Below are positions 45,315-56,200 of a DNA stretch of 64,000 nt, piece by piece. The notes under the pieces are model-generated. The model had not been told where the DNA came from. It did no database searches and saw only the letters and a list, made by a program, of their open reading frames with translations. Position 1 is the stretch's first letter, and the number at the start of each line of letters is the position of its first letter. Source of the DNA: Polaribacter sp. L3A8 (lineage in GTDB: Bacteria > Bacteroidota > Bacteroidia > Flavobacteriales > Flavobacteriaceae); contig NZ_CP047026.1 of assembly GCF_009796785.1 (NCBI RefSeq), positions 2,266,501 through 2,330,500 on the forward strand. The letters run 5' to 3'. The position numbers and the translations under genes were made by a program.

Positions 45315-45342
45315 AGAGATTGCTTCGTTCCTCGCAATGACA
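45315..45342 (+). repeat. Solo arm of repeat family A
   Basis: AGAGATTGCTTCGTTCCTCG followed by CAATGACA matches the right arm of the palindromes at 774-801 and 45026-45052; the left arm is absent. It ends 8 bases before the rpe -7 element. Confidence 0.7.
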
Positions 45343-45349
45343 ATTTAAG

Positions 45350-45357
45350 TACCTTTG
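45350..45357 (+). promoter_or_regulatory. Bacteroidota -7 element (TACCTTTG) for rpe
   Basis: TACCTTTG matches TAnnTTTG and is followed by CA, giving a leader of about 25-30 bases to the rpe ATG. The -33 position falls inside the solo family A arm, with the nearest TTG 27 bases upstream. Confidence 0.55.
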
Positions 45358-45389
45358 CAAAAATAAAATCACAACACAACAACAAAATA

Positions 45390-46046
45390 ATGAGTAATTT
45401 ACTTGCACCTTCAATTTTAGCAGCAGATTTTGCTAACCTACAAAGAGACATCGAAATGGTAAACAATAGTGAAGCAGATTGGTTTCATATTGATATTATG
45501 GACGGTGTTTTTGTACCAAACATTTCTTTTGGAATGCCTGTTTTAAAAGCGATTACTAAACACGCTAAAAAAACAATTGATGTACATTTAATGATTGTAA
45601 ACCCAGATCAATACATACAAACATTTGCAGATTTAGGCGCAGATATTTTAACCGTACATTATGAAGCTTGTACACACTTACATAGAACCGTACAAGCCAT
45701 AAAAGCAGCAGGAATGAAAGCTGGAGTTGCTTTAAACCCACACACACCAATTGCTGTTTTAGAAGATATTATAGATGATTTAGACGTTGTGTGTATTATG
45801 AGCGTAAATCCAGGTTTTGGCGGACAATCATTTATAGAAAACACCTATAAAAAAGTAAGTCAATTAAAACACTTAATAGATTTTACAGAATCTGAATGCC
45901 AAATTGAAATAGACGGAGGCGTTACCTCTTATAATGCAAATGCATTAATAGAAGCCGGAGCAAATGTTTTAGTTGCTGGTAGTTTTGTTTTTGGATCAGA
46001 GAATCCTACACAAACTATTGCCGACTTAAAAAAGACAATCGAATAA
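45390..46046 (+). CDS. rpe: Ribulose-phosphate 3-epimerase
   Basis: Interconverts ribulose 5-phosphate and xylulose 5-phosphate in the pentose phosphate pathway. The 218-residue TIM barrel has all the family motifs: LAPSILAADFANL at the N-terminus, FHIDIMDGVFVPNISFG with the catalytic Asp, VHLMIVNP, MSVNPGFGGQSFI, and IDGGVTSYNA with the second catalytic Asp. Length is normal. The next gene begins at the base following the stop codon, so the two form an operon. Confidence 0.97.
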   Translation: MSNLLAPSILAADFANLQRDIEMVNNSEADWFHIDIMDGVFVPNISFGMPVLKAITKHAKKTIDVHLMIVNPDQYIQTFADLGADILTVHYEACTHLHRTVQAIKAAGMKAGVALNPHTPIAVLEDIIDDLDVVCIMSVNPGFGGQSFIENTYKKVSQLKHLIDFTESECQIEIDGGVTSYNANALIEAGANVLVAGSFVFGSENPTQTIADLKKTIE

Positions 46047-47402
46047 TTGTTATACACAGTTGTAGATATAGAAACCACAGGAAATGGATATAAAGGTTCT
46101 AAAATAACCGAAATATCCATTTTTGTTTTTGATGGAAAAAAAATTGTAGATGAGTTTACTACTTTAGTAAATCCAGAACAAAATATCCCTGCATTTATTA
46201 CCGATCTTACAGGTATAACAGATGCAATGGTAAGAAATGCGCCTAAGTTTTATGAAATTGCAAAAAAGGTTGCAGAAATTACCAAAGACACTATTTTTGT
46301 AGCACACAATGTTAATTTCGATTACAACATTATTCTAGAAGAATTTAAAAACTTAGGATTCGATTTTGAACGACAAAAGCTCTGTACCGTTCGTTTGTCT
46401 AGAAAAATTATTCCAGACTTAAGTTCTTATAGCTTAGGGAACATTTGCACCATAGAAAACATCCCTATAAACGGAAGACACCGAGCAAAAGGAGATGCAG
46501 AAGCAACTACAGAATTGTTTAAAAGGTTACTAGAAAGAGATGATAATTTTACTATTAACTCCTTTTTAAATCCTAAATCGAAACCAGCAACCGTACCACC
46601 TCTTTTAAATAAAAAAGTAGTAGATAACTTACCAGAAACTTTTGGCATTTATGAGTTTAAAAACTCAGATAATGAAATTATTTATATTGGTCAGTCTAAC
46701 AATATAAAACAACGTGTTATCAGTCATTTTTCTGATAAAAAGAAAACAGCACAAACCATGTGTTTAGAAATTGCAGCTATTTCTTTCACAGAAACTGGTA
46801 ACGAATTACTGGCTTTATTATTAGAATCTACAGAAATTAAACAAGCTGCCCCTAAATTTAACAAACCACAAAAAGAGAAAAAAGAAACGTTTGGTTTGTT
46901 TGTTTACGAAGATCAAAAAGGTATTATGCATTTAGGCCACAATCGGTTAAAAATGATTCCGAACCCAATAATAAAATGCTATTCTGTAACAGCATGTAAA
47001 ACTCATTTAGATACTTTACGTAAAGAGTTTCTGTTATGCCAAAAATATTGCCACATAGAACCTAATACTTCTAGTTGTACTCTTTATCCGCTAGAAGAAT
47101 GCAAAGGTATTTGTTGTAATGCAGAAGCTATTAATGATTATAACGCTCGCGTAAAAGAAGCCATTAAATCCGTTGAAATTAGCACTGAAAGTTTAGTTAT
47201 CAAAGAAAAAGGAAGAACTGAAAATGAAGTTGGTTTTGCGTTAATTTTAAACGGAATTTATCAAGGTTTTGGCTATGTAGATATGCATCAATCTGAACAA
47301 TTAGAAAACCCAGAAGATTATCAGTTTTTTGTAACACCTAAAAAAGACAGCAAAGATATTCAACGTATTATTTCTAGTTATTTAAAGAAAAAAGAGGCTT
47401 AA
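46047..47402 (+). CDS. DnaQ-like exonuclease fused to GIY-YIG (UvrC/Cho-like) nuclease
   Basis: A 451-residue DNA-processing protein starting with TTG immediately after the rpe stop; no nearby ATG fits. The N-terminal DEDD exonuclease (about 1-165) has VDIETTGNGYKG (Asp7/Glu9 pair), FVAHNVNFDYNII and HRAKGDAEATTELF. A GIY-YIG domain follows (about 193-280; GIYEFKNSDNEIIYIGQSNNIKQRV), then a C-terminal region with four cysteines (CQKYC, CTLYPLEECKGICC) typical of UvrC-like proteins. The combination resembles the epsilon-subunit/Cho fusion proteins known from several phyla and probably acts in repair rather than replication, as dnaE here already carries its own exonuclease. Confidence 0.88.
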   Translation: MLYTVVDIETTGNGYKGSKITEISIFVFDGKKIVDEFTTLVNPEQNIPAFITDLTGITDAMVRNAPKFYEIAKKVAEITKDTIFVAHNVNFDYNIILEEFKNLGFDFERQKLCTVRLSRKIIPDLSSYSLGNICTIENIPINGRHRAKGDAEATTELFKRLLERDDNFTINSFLNPKSKPATVPPLLNKKVVDNLPETFGIYEFKNSDNEIIYIGQSNNIKQRVISHFSDKKKTAQTMCLEIAAISFTETGNELLALLLESTEIKQAAPKFNKPQKEKKETFGLFVYEDQKGIMHLGHNRLKMIPNPIIKCYSVTACKTHLDTLRKEFLLCQKYCHIEPNTSSCTLYPLEECKGICCNAEAINDYNARVKEAIKSVEISTESLVIKEKGRTENEVGFALILNGIYQGFGYVDMHQSEQLENPEDYQFFVTPKKDSKDIQRIISSYLKKKEA

Positions 47403-47418
47403 AAAAAAGCCTCTTTCT
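47391..47418. terminator. Terminator overlapping stop codon of the DnaQ/GIY-YIG gene
   Basis: AAAGAGGCTT (47391-47400) pairs with AAGCCTCTTT (47407-47416). The left arm includes the last codons of the gene. It lies between two convergent genes. Confidence 0.75.
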
Positions 47419-47443
47419 TACTAACTAACCAATATAAAAACCA

Positions 47444-47860
47444 CTATAATTTTGCTACCAAATATTTTACTAAATCCCTTGTAGTAACTATTCCTACCAG
47501 TTCAGAATCTTCAATTACTGGTAAAGCATGAAATCCTTTATTTGTAAGTAACTCTGCCGTATCTTTTATAGAAGTATAAGGCGGAATTGCTATTATATTT
47601 TTTGCCATAACTTGCTCTATAGAAAAAGTATTTTTAACAACACTATTAATCGTCTTTTTATCATCGTTCATATCAGAATAACTAACTCTCTGTATGTCCG
47701 AGTAACTTAACATACCTATGATTTCTTTTCCTTTTACAACAGGGATATGTTTAATTTTTTTATCAAAAAATAATTTTTCTGCGGTAACTAAATCATCATT
47801 AACACTAAGTGTTACTAAATTTGTTGCCATTATTGTTGATATCGGCTCGTCTCTTTTCAT
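47444..47860 (-). CDS. CBS-domain pair protein
   Basis: A small cytoplasmic protein of two CBS domains. The ATG at 47860 gives 138 residues (MKRDEPISTIMATNLVTLS), the natural start; the upstream frame to 47989 adds a hydrophobic, basic extension unlikely to be translated. The first CBS has KKIKHIPVVKGKEIIGMLSYSDIQ and the second GFHALPVIEDSELVGIVTTRDLVKY. Tandem CBS domains bind adenine nucleotides and regulate partner proteins; no partner is encoded beside it. Confidence 0.85.
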   Translation of the reverse strand: MKRDEPISTIMATNLVTLSVNDDLVTAEKLFFDKKIKHIPVVKGKEIIGMLSYSDIQRVSYSDMNDDKKTINSVVKNTFSIEQVMAKNIIAIPPYTSIKDTAELLTNKGFHALPVIEDSELVGIVTTRDLVKYLVAKL

Positions 47861-48374
47861 AATATGTTGTTTTAAATCGTACTTCAAATTTCTGAATAAA
47901 AGCAATTGTAAAAGATGATTTATGTCAGTTTTATTCTTTTTTTTTATATTTAAGAAACAATACAAAATAAACCTTAAAATAATAGACACAAAACCAAATA
48001 GTTATTTGTTTCGTATATACTTAAGAATAAGAGGTGAAATTAATTTATTGATTATCTTTAAATAATTCTCTTTCATATTAAAATATTATTTCTGTACCTC
48101 GAAAACAATTGTTTGATTTAGATATTCTTTCTATACAATTCTAAATTTAATACACCTAGCAATTAAAAGCTATTATAGATAAAAATTAACTATTAATAAT
48201 TGTCACTAAAGGTCTAAAATTGGTACAAAAAGTAAAATATTAAAACAATAGTTAAGAAAAATTTATTAACAACCATGTGACTTCTAATAAATTACGGTGT
48301 CCAAATATAGTAAATAGCCCATAATTAATTTGTTTCAAAATAATTATGAGGTATAAATTAAAAATTAATAAATT
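47861..48374. promoter_or_regulatory. Divergent 514-base intergenic region before the surface-protein locus
   Basis: This AT-rich stretch separates the CBS gene from the first giant secreted-protein gene. It has no open frame, no copy of the dispersed repeat families and no clear TAnnTTTG with spaced TTG. An AT-rich leader runs directly into the ATG at 48375. Promoters for both flanking genes must lie here. Confidence 0.4.
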
Positions 48375-51300
48375 ATGAAAACCCCCACCCTATTTTTAAA
48401 ATTAATATTATTTATTAGTCTTATAAATCCTTATACAACAAAAATAATGAGTCAAACTGTAGTTGCAACTACTACAGTAGAATCTAGCACTTACACAATT
48501 TCTGGTGGACCAAAACAAATTGCTTTTGTTATTGCTGGGGGTAATGGAGGAAATGGAACCAATACTTTTGGAGGTAACGGTGCTACCATAAACGCAATCT
48601 ATAACCTAAACAACGGAGATGTTATTAGATATCTAGTAGCAGAAGGAGGCTTCGGTGGCTCAGAAGCCGGTGGTGGTGGTAGTACGGGTATTTACATTAA
48701 CAGTACTTTAATTTTAGTTGCTGGTGGTGGTGGTGGTGGTGATAACTCAGCCAATGCTGTTGGCTTTGGCGCTAATAACACTACAAATGGAGACAATGGA
48801 ACGGTTGCAGCTACTTTTACAAATAATGGTAGTGGTGGTACAGCTGGTAATGGAGGTACTTCTAATTCAGATTCTGGTGGTGGTGGTGGTATTAACTCTG
48901 CGGGTGGTAATGGTTCTTCTGGTCTTGGTGGTAAAGCAGCTAAAGTAGATTTTACTCTAGCTCTAGGAGGTACTGCAATTTCTGGAAACGGAGCTGGTGG
49001 ACGAGGTCTTACTGGAGGTGGTGGTGCTGGTAATTTTTACGCTGCTGCTGGTGGTGGTTACTCTGGTGGAGGTGCTGCGGGTGGCGCTGGTTCTGCGGGT
49101 GGTGGTGGTTCTTTTGTTAACACTACTTTTACAGGCTACGTTACTAGTACAATTGCAGCAGGAGCAAATGGTGCTGCTTCTGGAGCAGACCAAACAAACG
49201 GAAATAATGGTAGTGTAACAATTACAGGTATTACAGATATAGATAATGATGGTATTACAGATTCTATTGATATAGACGATGATAATGATGGTATTTTAGA
49301 CACAGAAGAAAACATAGAATGTACCGGTAGTTTAAATTATGAATTTTATAATGCATCTCCTGCTTCTAATACTGTAGACAACATACCTACAACGGGAGTA
49401 ACTGGCGTGGGTACAGTTTCAGATTTTGATGTAACAGCATTACAGACTATTGTTACTCCTACTGATGCCAATACCTACAGCATAAGATACACTGGTTTTA
49501 TAAAAATACCAACAACAGACACTTACACTTTTTACTTAAACTCAGACGATGGTTCTAAAGTATATATTGATGGAAATGAAGTAGCAGATTACGACGGACC
49601 ACATGCAGCAAGAGGCCCTATAGCAGGAACTCCTGTTTTACTAAATGCAGGTGCCCATACCATTGAAGTGCTCTTTTTTGAAAATAACGGGCAACATTCT
49701 TTAATTGTTGAATACTCAAGTATTTCTGCTCCATTAAGAATTCCCATTCCGTTTAACACTTTATCTCCTGGTAATTGCGATAGTGACGGCGATAGTATAC
49801 CTAACTCATTAGATTTAGACTCAGACAACGACGGAATTCCAGATAACATTGAAGGGCAAACTACAAGAGATTACCTAGAACCTTCTGGAGATGATGTTGA
49901 CAACGATGGTTTAGATGATGCTTATGACTCAAATTTAACTGGTAGTGCAAATTCTTTTGGAATAACACCTTTAAATACAGATGCTACTGCAACAATCGGA
50001 GCGGATACTGTACCAGATTATTTAGATTTAGATTCTGATGGTGATACTATTTTTGACATTGTAGAATCGGGTTCTGGACTTACAAATACCGCCGGTAGAA
50101 CAGATGGAATTGTAGGCACAAACGGACTAGAAAACACCTTAGATAATGGCGATAACTACACCGATGTTAATGGTAGTTTTGACAGCACCCAAACCGACAA
50201 TTTTACAGATATAGATAGTGATGCTTTAACATTTGGAGATGTAGACTATAGAGATCTTACAGAAGACGGAATAGCAATGATTACTCAAGTATATCAATCT
50301 AATTTAGACAACTGGATAGAAATCACAAATATTCATAGTACAAATAATATCGCTGCCAACAGCATAAAAGTACAATTATACAATTCAAAATCAGGAGATC
50401 AAACAGGAGTTTCCCCTAACTCCACTTATACCGTTAATGCTGTTTTAACCCCAGGACAATCTGTTTTACTAGGTAATTTGAATAATGCAATTACAAACAT
50501 CAACAGTAGTGCCCTTCGTTTAGATGATACAAACATCACAAATTTTGCAAATGCAGACGATATTATTACATTATCATCTAGTAATGATGCTAATTCATAT
50601 ATACATAGATACGATATTATCGAAGCATTTACAGACAACACTTCTTATGTAAGAATTGATGAAATAGAATTACCTAATATTACGTACACTACAAATGAAT
50701 GGGTAGCTTTTATAGATAACAACATCGATGCTTATCAAGCTGGATATGGAGGAGATATTTCTAGCACTAAAAGACACCCTCAAGACCCGTTAATTTCTGA
50801 AATAGAAGATTCAAATACGCAAGCAAATACTTTGTTAGGTTTACATCAAATTGAAAAAACAACTACAAATGCAAATAACACTTGGGACAATGGGTATCCA
50901 GATAGGTCACGTTACGTTGTTATAGATGAAGATTACAATCATACTGGCAGTAGATTTAGTGCTCGTAAATTAGATGTAAATACCTTTAAAGAATTAAGAA
51001 TTACAGATAATGTTTTAGTGGTTACAAATGATATTCTATTAGATGGAAACATTAGATTAACAGGGACCACTGCTCAACTAATACAAACACACACAAATAC
51101 TAGTACAGTTACAAGTTCAGGTACGCCTGGTCAATTATTTATAGATCAAAATTCTGAAGTACCTAGTTTATATCGCTACAACTATATGAGCTCACCTGTT
51201 ACCAATCCAGGTGCAGATAACTATTCTCTTATCACTGTTTTTAAAGATGGCACTACGCCTAACGACCCAAAAGACATTACTTTTGTTACAGGCTATGATG

Positions 51301-53006
51301 GTTCTTATGCAGGCGGAGTTCTTAAACTAGCAGATTTCTGGATCTACACCTATGCTACAGCCAGCAACGGTAGATCTAATTGGGAACACAAATACCGAAG
51401 AGGTACCATAAAAAGAGGAGATGGTTTTATCTTTAAAGGACCTGGTCAAATACAAAACTATACTTTTGTTGGTACACCTAATGACGGTAGTTTTACATCA
51501 GAAAATGAAATTGACACAGGAGAATCTTATTTAATTGGTAACCCGTTTCCTTCTGCTATAAATGCTAGAAAATTTATAGACGATAATATAGACGCTACTA
51601 CCGGAACCTTATATTTCTGGCAACATGTAGGTGAAAATAATAACCAAGGAACTGCCGGTCATAACTTTGCTGGATATATTGGTGGGTATGCCTCTCAAAA
51701 TAAAATTACGTCTACAAATGCATATGCAGCAACCCCTACAACCGCAGTATTATATACACTTCAGGCAGAAGATGCAGATTATACAGGAATTCCAACATCA
51801 ACTGGCCCTACTACTGGAATTTCATTAAATGAAACTGATTACATTAAGTTCGAAAACATTTCTAGCGGTGTAGATACTTTAAAAATAACCTATGCAGCTA
51901 TTGCTGATAAAAACCTTCAAATTAAAGTTAATAATGTTGTAAAAGGAGAAATTACCTTTGCAGGCACTAGTAATAATTATACCGAAAAAGAAATTGCTTT
52001 ATGTATAGAATCTGGTAGCAATATTACATTAACCTCTACCAATGATGGAAATAGCATTAAAATTGACCAAATAACATTTAAAGATAATGATGGCTACATT
52101 GCTTGTTCTAGTGTTGGTAATGATGACACTAAATATGATGACCCACAACCTTATATTGCAGTCGGACAAGGATTTTTTGTAGTAGGTGGAGATACTAAAG
52201 ATAAAATTGTTTTTAACAATAGCCAAAGAGCATACGTTACAGAAGAATCTGGAGAATCTGTCTTTTTTAAAGGTAAAAAGAAAACGCTAAAGAAAACGCC
52301 TACAGAAGAATTACCTATTTTAAAACTAGGCATGAACTACGCCAAGGCTAAAGGGAGTAATTTCCATCGTCAAATTGCCATCTCTTTTAACAAAGCAAAC
52401 TCTTTTGCCTATGAAAAAGGATTTGATTCTCAAATGTATGATATTAACCCGACGGACTTCTATTGGAATTTTTCTAACGACACCAACAGTTATGTAATTG
52501 CTGGGATACAAGGTATATCTGATGCTTTAGAAGTGCCTTTAGAAATTGTTGTAAGTAAAAATAGTGTTATTACAATTGTAATTGATGAAACCACAAACAT
52601 CAATCAAAACATATACATAAAAGATAAACTTACAGGTAAAACACAACAAATAAATAATGCAAGTGCCAGCTATCAATTAAAAACAGGCACCTACACAGAC
52701 AGATTTGTTTTGGCATTTACACCAGCAAATACTACACTTAGTTTAAAAGATGATATCTTAACAAAACAAACAAGTGTTTTTACAGATAACAAAAACCATA
52801 ACATTGTTATTTCTAAAAATAAAGAAATAAAGATAAATACTGTAACGTTATTTGACATTCTTGGTAAAAAAGTAATTCTTTGGAATATTAAAGAACAAAA
52901 AGAAACCTACCAATTAAACATCAAAAAACAAATACCAACAGGTATTTACATTGTAAAAATAAAAACAGACAAAGGTACAATCAATAAAAAAGTTCTTGTT
53001 GAATAA
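48375..53006 (+). CDS. Large secreted multidomain protein: Gly-rich, TSP3, PA14, CBM6-like, type IX sorting domain
   Basis: A 1543-residue secreted protein. After a signal peptide (about 1-27) comes a Gly-rich domain (about 30-280) like the glycine-rich domain of ALK/LTK receptors and bacterial relatives. Short calcium-binding TSP3 repeats ([19 protein letters not shown]) lead to a PA14 domain (about 322-456; [15 protein letters not shown]), a second TSP3 array (468-630), a lamin-tail-like beta domain (about 635-800), and a beta-rich region with [13 protein letters not shown]. Within that region a CBM6-like module (about 1125-1240; [12 protein letters not shown]) is inserted. The last 70 residues are a type A type IX sorting domain ([27 protein letters not shown]). 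PA14 and CBM6 suggest glycan binding at the cell surface. The next gene shares its Gly-rich and TSP3 modules. Confidence 0.85.
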   Translation: MKTPTLFLKLILFISLINPYTTKIMSQTVVATTTVESSTYTISGGPKQIAFVIAGGNGGNGTNTFGGNGATINAIYNLNNGDVIRYLVAEGGFGGSEAGGGGSTGIYINSTLILVAGGGGGGDNSANAVGFGANNTTNGDNGTVAATFTNNGSGGTAGNGGTSNSDSGGGGGINSAGGNGSSGLGGKAAKVDFTLALGGTAISGNGAGGRGLTGGGGAGNFYAAAGGGYSGGGAAGGAGSAGGGGSFVNTTFTGYVTSTIAAGANGAASGADQTNGNNGSVTITGITDIDNDGITDSIDIDDDNDGILDTEENIECTGSLNYEFYNASPASNTVDNIPTTGVTGVGTVSDFDVTALQTIVTPTDANTYSIRYTGFIKIPTTDTYTFYLNSDDGSKVYIDGNEVADYDGPHAARGPIAGTPVLLNAGAHTIEVLFFENNGQHSLIVEYSSISAPLRIPIPFNTLSPGNCDSDGDSIPNSLDLDSDNDGIPDNIEGQTTRDYLEPSGDDVDNDGLDDAYDSNLTGSANSFGITPLNTDATATIGADTVPDYLDLDSDGDTIFDIVESGSGLTNTAGRTDGIVGTNGLENTLDNGDNYTDVNGSFDSTQTDNFTDIDSDALTFGDVDYRDLTEDGIAMITQVYQSNLDNWIEITNIHSTNNIAANSIKVQLYNSKSGDQTGVSPNSTYTVNAVLTPGQSVLLGNLNNAITNINSSALRLDDTNITNFANADDIITLSSSNDANSYIHRYDIIEAFTDNTSYVRIDEIELPNITYTTNEWVAFIDNNIDAYQAGYGGDISSTKRHPQDPLISEIEDSNTQANTLLGLHQIEKTTTNANNTWDNGYPDRSRYVVIDEDYNHTGSRFSARKLDVNTFKELRITDNVLVVTNDILLDGNIRLTGTTAQLIQTHTNTSTVTSSGTPGQLFIDQNSEVPSLYRYNYMSSPVTNPGADNYSLITVFKDGTTPNDPKDITFVTGYDGSYAGGVLKLADFWIYTYATASNGRSNWEHKYRRGTIKRGDGFIFKGPGQIQNYTFVGTPNDGSFTSENEIDTGESYLIGNPFPSAINARKFIDDNIDATTGTLYFWQHVGENNNQGTAGHNFAGYIGGYASQNKITSTNAYAATPTTAVLYTLQAEDADYTGIPTSTGPTTGISLNETDYIKFENISSGVDTLKITYAAIADKNLQIKVNNVVKGEITFAGTSNNYTEKEIALCIESGSNITLTSTNDGNSIKIDQITFKDNDGYIACSSVGNDDTKYDDPQPYIAVGQGFFVVGGDTKDKIVFNNSQRAYVTEESGESVFFKGKKKTLKKTPTEELPILKLGMNYAKAKGSNFHRQIAISFNKANSFAYEKGFDSQMYDINPTDFYWNFSNDTNSYVIAGIQGISDALEVPLEIVVSKNSVITIVIDETTNINQNIYIKDKLTGKTQQINNASASYQLKTGTYTDRFVLAFTPANTTLSLKDDILTKQTSVFTDNKNHNIVISKNKEIKINTVTLFDILGKKVILWNIKEQKETYQLNIKKQIPTGIYIVKIKTDKGTINKKVLVE

Positions 53007-53037
53007 CCTATAATACACAACTCCGTTATTACATAAT

Positions 53038-53065
53038 AAGTAGCTCTTAAATTAAGAGCTACTTT
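53038..53065 (+). terminator. Hairpin after the first giant gene
   Basis: A perfect 12-bp stem (53038-53049 AAGTAGCTCTTA with 53053-53064) and a 3-base loop, 32 bases past the stop. The T-run is short, so strength is uncertain; it separates the two surface-protein genes. Confidence 0.6.
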
Positions 53066-53249
53066 AAAAAAAACTCTTAAAAGCAAGTAATCAAAAAAAA
53101 AAAAATAAAGATTACGTAACACATAAAAACCATATTTATTGTACATTAGTCAAAAAAAAAATACTATATTACTCATTCACAGACAACTAATACTAACAAA
53201 CAATCAATAATAATATTTAGCCCTTTTACATTTTTAAAATCTTTCTTAC

Positions 53250-56200
53250 ATGATGAACTATCTAAAAGAAACGAAATTATCTTGGGAAATAATTCGTTTT
53301 AAATTAGTACCCCCTAGCATTCATACGCCTCTTTTTAAAACAATTTTTAAAAAAGCTTCGCATTTTATAATGCCAATACTTTTTCTGTTTGGTTTTAATT
53401 CCAAAATACTAGCTCAAACAGAAGTAGTCAATACTTCTACTGTAAGTAGCTCCTCTTACACCATTTCTGGTGGTCCAAAACAGGTTTCTTTTGCTATCAC
53501 TGGTGCTAATGGAGGAAACGGAACTACTACTGGTGGTGGTAAAGGAGCTATTATTAACGCAACCTATAACCTAAACAACGGAGACGTTATTAACTATCTA
53601 GTTGCAGAAGGCGGTTTTGGCGGTAGTGAAGCTGGTGGTGCTGGTAGTACTGGTATATACATTAACGGCACCTTAGTACTAGTTGCTGGTGGTGGTGCTG
53701 GTGGAGATAATTCTGCTGGTGCAGTTGGTTTGGGTGCTAATAGCACAACAAACGGAGATAACGGAGTAGGAATTGGTGGTGGTGCTGGTGGAACTAATGG
53801 TGCTGGTGGTGGTGCAACCGTTGGGGCTGGTGCTGGTGGAGGAGGTATAAACTCCGCAGGTGCTAATACAGCAAGTGTTCTTGGTTCTGGTGGAGGTACT
53901 GCTACTGCCAATTATTCTTTAGCTGCTGGAGGAACCTCTGCAATTGGTAGTGGTAGTGGCGGTAGAGGACTTACTGGTGGTGGTGCTGGTGGAGTTAATT
54001 ACGCTGGTGGTGCTGGTGGTTATTCTGGTGGTGGTGCTTCCGGTAATGGTGGTTCTGCTGGTGGTGGAGGTTCTTATGTTAACACTACTCTTACTACTTA
54101 TCTTACTAGTATTATTACAGCTGGAGCTGATGGAGCAACAAATGGAGGAAACCAAGCAAACGGAACTGATGGAAGTGTAAAAATTACAGTTACAGACTTA
54201 ACAGATACAGACAATGACGGTATTGCAGATGTTAACGATGAAGATAGTGACAATGATGGTATTTTAGATGCTGACGAAGGTTGTTCTGCTATTACAGGTA
54301 CTACATTTAATTTAGTACCTGCAGAAAGCGTTATAGGCAATATAGCTGCTGGTGGTAAATTAGTTTATAAAGATGCCGCAGGTAATAAAGTAGTTTTAGA
54401 AGCTGCAGGAACTGTTGGTACTAATAATGGTTTTACAATTGCAGATGGAGGTGCAGACCCAAATGATGGTACAACTATAAAAAATATTACTACAGGTGAA
54501 ATAATTTTCGAAGTCATTGCAAATGACGCAAACGACCAACCCAAATTAAAAGTATCTGCGTTTTCTGCAAATGGTACTGCTTTTAATATTGAATCTATTG
54601 GTTTAGGTGGTATTGGTAATATGGACAACTCTACAGCACAAGATGCGATTGCAGCAAGTGTTCCTGGTTTTTGGTCTAATTTAGTAGCCAGTGGAAACGC
54701 ATTAAGTAGTGCTCAAATAACTACTTCTCCTGTTGGAGCAACAGCCGTTTCTAATATAACTCAAGCAGAATTAGCCATATATAATTTTAATAATTTTGTA
54801 TCACAAGGAGCTGTTTCTGAAGTTATTTTTAATCACAGCGATGATTTAGTTCAAGATGGATATAATGCAACTTTTACCCCAAAAACTCCTGTAAACTCAT
54901 TTTTTATAATTGTAGATGACATCACAACTAGTGATGCAGATGGGCGACAAATCCTTACACATCTTTTAACTACATCAATAACTATTTCTGGTACTATTTG
55001 TAGAGATACCGACAGTGACGGAATACCTGATAATTTAGATTTAGATAGTGACAACGATGGTTGTAGTGATGCTATAGAAGCAGGTACAACTACTAACCAA
55101 TCAACAAACTATCAATTTCCATCTAACGATGTAAGTGCTACAGGTGTACCAAATACAGCTGCTACACCAAACACTTCTGGAAATTACATAAATGCAGCAG
55201 TAACATCTTGCGATTGTCCATTTGCTTCTGGTATAGATACCGATGGCGATGGTCTAGATGACACTTGTGACCAAGACAATGACAATGATGGTATTTTAGA
55301 TACAGATGAATGTATGGGTATCGTATATTCTGTACCTTTAGTTACAGAAGGTTTTGAGGCAGCTAGTTTTGTTACAGATGCTGGTGTTGATGACGCTGCT
55401 TGTTTATTTAGTCCTAGTTTTAACATACCAAAAGGTGGGGGTATTAATCTTTTAGACCCTTCAACAATAACAGGTTGGCAACCAACAACGGGTGTTGTAG
55501 AGGCTACTAAAGGCTTGCATCCGGTACCATCGGGTAAAGCTGCTGTTTTTAATGCATTTGCAGCAGATGCAAGTGATGCCACTAATATTTGTAGAGGTCT
55601 TGATGTAGATCATAATGGAAATGGTAGGTTTGGAGAAATTGTTTCTATAAATAACGTAACTGTAGTAGCAGGTGTATCGTATTCTGTAGCGGTTTATGCA
55701 GCAGAAGTTTCAAATACAGATCCGTTTGTAAATTCTTATTCTTTTAAGTTTTATAATGCTGGTACAACCACACTTGCAGGAATTCCTGATTTTAGTTTAA
55801 ATAATATTACACAGGGTAACCAAAATTGGCAGTTAAACGAAACAGATTTTGTTGCATCAGTAACAAAAAATATAGATATTGTTTTAGTGCAAACTAATCC
55901 AGAAGAATTTGGGGCAGATATTGCTTTAGATGCATTTAGTATTTTAAGAGGTACATGTTCTGGAGACACAGATAAAGATGGTGTTTTAAACATTTATGAT
56001 TTAGATTCAGATAACGATGGTATTCCAGATGTTATAGAAGCAGGAGGTACAGATGCAAACAATGATGGAAGAGCAGATGATGATGATAACAATGCAGACA
56101 ATACAGGTTCAAATGGTATTCCAACTTCAGCTGGTACAGGTCTTACACCAACAAGTACAGATGGAGATAGTATTCCAGATTACTTAGACTTAGATTCAGA

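Noticed and set aside
44805..45389. A non-coding RNA or tRNA in the large gap between rpoD and rpe
   Set aside because: No cloverleaf or other recognisable RNA was found; dispersed repeats explain most of the gap.
47861..47989. N-terminal extension of the CBS protein with a hydrophobic segment
   Set aside because: The extension is AT-rich, basic and lacks features of a signal or membrane helix; the ATG at 47860 begins the conserved CBS sequence.
53594..54340. Long reverse-strand open frames rich in Pro/Ala or Ser/Thr inside the Gly-rich region
   Set aside because: GGT-rich codons on the plus strand give ACC/CCA on the other; the plus-strand frame has a signal peptide and conserved domains, so these are shadows.
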